Of a stretch of DNA of 64,000 bases, positions 63,708 to 64,000 are shown piece after piece. The notes under the pieces were generated by a model, which was not told where the DNA came from, searched no databases, and saw only the letters and a program-made list of their open reading frames with translations. The stretch comes from Phytoseiulus persimilis (Eukaryota > Arthropoda > Arachnida > Mesostigmata > Phytoseiidae), in NCBI GenBank assembly GCA_037576195.1, contig CM075101.1:36642001-36706000 (forward strand), given 5' to 3'. Numbering within the stretch: the stretch's first letter is position 1; the number at the start of each line of letters is the position of its first letter. The position numbers and the translations under genes were made by a program.

Positions 63708-64000
63708 CTAGAAAAGTGGGGGGTTTTTTGGTGGGCCGATTCCCCCCATGTTATCCCCGCAGGCCTTTTCACTGATTTTCGTGGGGCTTACACGAAAGCC
63801 AGAGCTGCACAACCAGCCGCCTGACTGGCTCCGTGTCTTGTCTGAGATCTCGGGAGAATCATCGAATCGATACCCTCCGTTTTCTACATTCATCTCCGCT
63901 GAACAAGCAAACATCAAAAAACGTGGGTGCTTGGGGTGCCTATTCTGAAAGAGCGATCTCGGATTCAAAATGAAAGTGGCTTCCGGCTCCTCACAACCTT

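Larger units (their letters stand above)
62853..63772. mobile_element. foldback (long inverted repeat) element, about 920 bp
   Basis: The tip GGTGAAAGGGCCTGCGGGGA (62853-62872) is mirrored by ATCCCCGCAGGCCTTTTCAC (63753-63772). Inside, 63024-63203 and 63529-63707 are reverse complements of each other with only scattered differences. The centre holds a 45-bp tandem repeat, part of which is itself inverted at 63476-63528. The two arms read as similar peptides on opposite strands, which is an effect of the repeat and not evidence of genes. No transposase is present, so this looks like a non-autonomous foldback transposon. Confidence 0.75.

Noticed and set aside
1-64000. CRISPR arrays, rRNA genes, bacterial operons or phage modules
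   Set aside because: None is seen. The spliced genes show that the DNA is eukaryotic.

Overview
This is a eukaryotic, animal window. It contains three multi-exon protein genes that can be rebuilt exon by exon, with GT-AG introns and in-frame joins: a LIM-homeobox Islet gene (minus strand, coding span 5967-42579), the TFIID subunit TAF6 (minus strand, 48506-51217) and an E2F4/5-type transcription factor (plus strand, 59102-61087). I see no operons, Shine-Dalgarno sites, CRISPR arrays, rRNA or intact prokaryotic genes. The Islet C-terminal exon and the short introns of TAF6 and E2F suggest an arthropod. The near-balanced base composition and mixture of short and very long introns would fit a mite-like chelicerate, but that placement is a guess.

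Layout: 1-5682 lies downstream of islet and holds no gene I can support. 5683-42579 is the islet gene: seven coding exons totalling 1341 nt (446 residues), spread over about 36.6 kb, with introns of 4.3, 7.5, 10.6, 7.9 and 4.9 kb and one of 128 nt. 42580-44360 is its 5' side, including a 100-codon in-frame open stretch and a GC/CCAAT-box cluster near 43.9 kb. 44.4-48.3 kb has no recognised gene, only weak coding-like patches, a degenerate tRNA-like sequence and an AT microsatellite. TAF6 follows. Its 5' end faces a perfect ATGGCGGC (YY1-type) motif that also starts a 38-codon plus-strand ORF. 51.5-58.9 kb is repeat-rich and unassigned. E2F occupies 59.1-61.3 kb. The right end holds a roughly 920-bp foldback (inverted-repeat) element.

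How the genes work: all three encode nuclear transcription proteins. Islet specifies neurons and other cell types through its homeodomain and LIM-cofactor binding. TAF6 is a core TFIID subunit. E2F couples pocket proteins to cell-cycle transcription. Nothing in the sequence shows that they are functionally linked. Most long ORFs in the islet introns are chance open frames of GC-balanced DNA and are left out. No new biological system is evident. The best leads are the inverted-repeat elements, the optional in-frame TAF6 intron, and the possible N-terminal extension of islet.
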